Origin: GCA-2697345 sp049602715
GTDB taxonomy: Bacteria > Pseudomonadota > Alphaproteobacteria > Rhodobacterales > Rhodobacteraceae
Length of the DNA stretch: 16,210 nt
Assembly (NCBI GenBank): GCA_049602715.1
Contig: JBMYRX010000044.1
Location: 1 to 16,210 of the forward strand
Reading direction: 5' to 3'
The notes beneath the pieces are model-generated. The model made no database searches. It had not been told where the DNA came from and was given only the letters and a program-made list of their open reading frames with translations. A program made the position numbers and the translations under genes. This document shows positions 15,451-16,210 of this stretch, one piece after another (within the stretch, counting starts at the first letter, position 1; each line of letters begins with the position of its first letter).

Positions 15451-16210
15451 GTTCTGTTGAATTGAAATCTATTGTTAAAAAGTATGGAGCGGTAACAGCT
15501 GTGGCTTCTATTGACCTCTCCGTTGAGTCTGGTGAGTTTGTTACTTTGTTAGGGCCTTCAGGCTGTGGAAAGACGACTACCCTTCGCATGGTTGCAGGTT
15601 TTATTCGTCCAACATCAGGTACCTTATCCATAGGGGACGTGGATATGACAGGAGTGCCTCCGCATCAACGCACAGTGGGTTTAGTTTTCCAGAATTATGC
15701 ATTGTTCCCACATATGACTGTTCGTAAAAATGTTGAATTCGGTTTGAAAATGCAAAAAGTTCTGACTTCTGAACGTGCCCCGCGCGTTCAGGAGGCACTA
15801 GAGTTGGTCCAGTTAGAGGCCCTTGGAGATCGAATGCCTAGCGAATTATCAGGTGGTCAGCAACAGCGGGTCGCTCTTGCGCGGGCATTGGTAATTAGAC
15901 CAGATGTTTTACTTTTAGACGAACCCTTTGGAGCCTTAGATAAACAGTTGCGTGATCATATGAGAGTTGAGTTAAGGGAGTTACAGCAAAAGTTAAAAAT
16001 TTCTACCCTGTTTGTGACGCATGATCAAGATGAAGCCTTATCAATGTCTGATAGGATCGTTGTGATGTCGGAGGGAAAAGTTAGTCAGGTTGGGAAACCA
16101 ACCGAGATTTACGAACAACCAGAGTCACGTTTTGTGGCGGACTTTATAGGTAGATCCAATATTTTAGCAGCTAAGGTCGAGAGTGATGGTCAAATTATAA
16201 ATGCTGAAGG
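15447..16210 (+). CDS. ABC transporter ATP-binding protein, PotA type (3' end cut by window)
   Basis: The frame starts at ATG 15447, overlapping the permease stop by four bases, and stays open to the window end: 254 codons. All ATPase motifs are present: Walker A GPSGCGKTT (36-44), Q-loop VFQNYALFPHMTV with Gln82, signature LSGGQQQR (134-141), Walker B VLLLDEP (154-160), D-loop GALD and switch His192 in VTHDQDEAL. The start of the C-terminal regulatory (TOBE) domain begins after FVADFIGRSNIL. PotA-type proteins are usually around 350-380 residues, so roughly 100 are missing beyond the window. It energises import through the two permeases upstream. Assignment as ABC ATPase is certain; the polyamine label comes from the operon order. 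Confidence 0.95.
   Translation, partial: MSSVELKSIVKKYGAVTAVASIDLSVESGEFVTLLGPSGCGKTTTLRMVAGFIRPTSGTLSIGDVDMTGVPPHQRTVGLVFQNYALFPHMTVRKNVEFGLKMQKVLTSERAPRVQEALELVQLEALGDRMPSELSGGQQQRVALARALVIRPDVLLLDEPFGALDKQLRDHMRVELRELQQKLKISTLFVTHDQDEALSMSDRIVVMSEGKVSQVGKPTEIYEQPESRFVADFIGRSNILAAKVESDGQIINAE

Overview
The window is gene-dense, AT-rich bacterial DNA. Nearly all of it is small-molecule catabolism and uptake. The gene families (FCD-type GntR regulator, DAO-type flavoenzyme, MmgE/PrpD, ATP-dependent hydantoinase HyuAB, polyamine-type ABC transporter with a Tat-type binding protein), the compact spacing and the AT-rich codon use suggest a free-living proteobacterium, most likely a marine alphaproteobacterium. 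That placement is an inference from style; no rRNA or other marker is present.

Layout. (1) Positions 1-416, plus strand: the 3' end of an aspatate-type class I aminotransferase gene. (2) Positions 425-4921, minus strand: a tight operon read in the order alpha/beta hydrolase (arylformamidase-like), DAO-family FAD oxidoreductase, D-2-hydroxyacid dehydrogenase, MmgE/PrpD protein. (3) Positions 4922-5052: a divergent promoter region with two perfect palindromes; one of them appears to supply the -35 element in both directions. (4) Positions 5053-11726, plus strand: an ABM-like small protein, a DinB-fold protein, a flavin monooxygenase-like FAD/NAD(P) oxidoreductase, hyuA, hyuB and a GntR/FCD regulator, with short gaps and stop/start overlaps. 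(5) Positions 11732-12406, minus strand: an isochorismatase-family amidohydrolase. (6) Positions 12407-12595: a second divergent control region with a strong sigma70-like promoter overlapped by a 12-bp inverted repeat. (7) Positions 12596-16210, plus strand: a PotD/PotB/PotC/PotA-type ABC importer; its ATPase gene runs off the window.

How the genes may work together (inference). The importer would bring in a nitrogenous solute. HyuAB could open a cyclic amide or imide with ATP. The isochorismatase-family enzyme could release ammonia from a carbamoyl or amide product. The DAO-family flavoenzyme could oxidise the resulting (N-methyl) amino acid. The hydrolase, D-2-hydroxyacid dehydrogenase, MmgE/PrpD protein and aminotransferase could process the carbon skeleton. 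The HyuAB, isochorismatase-family amidase and DAO set resembles the known N-methylhydantoin to N-carbamoylsarcosine to sarcosine route, but each family is broad and the true substrate is not shown by sequence. The GntR/FCD protein is the obvious candidate regulator of both divergent regions. No RNA genes, insertion sequences or CRISPR arrays were seen.
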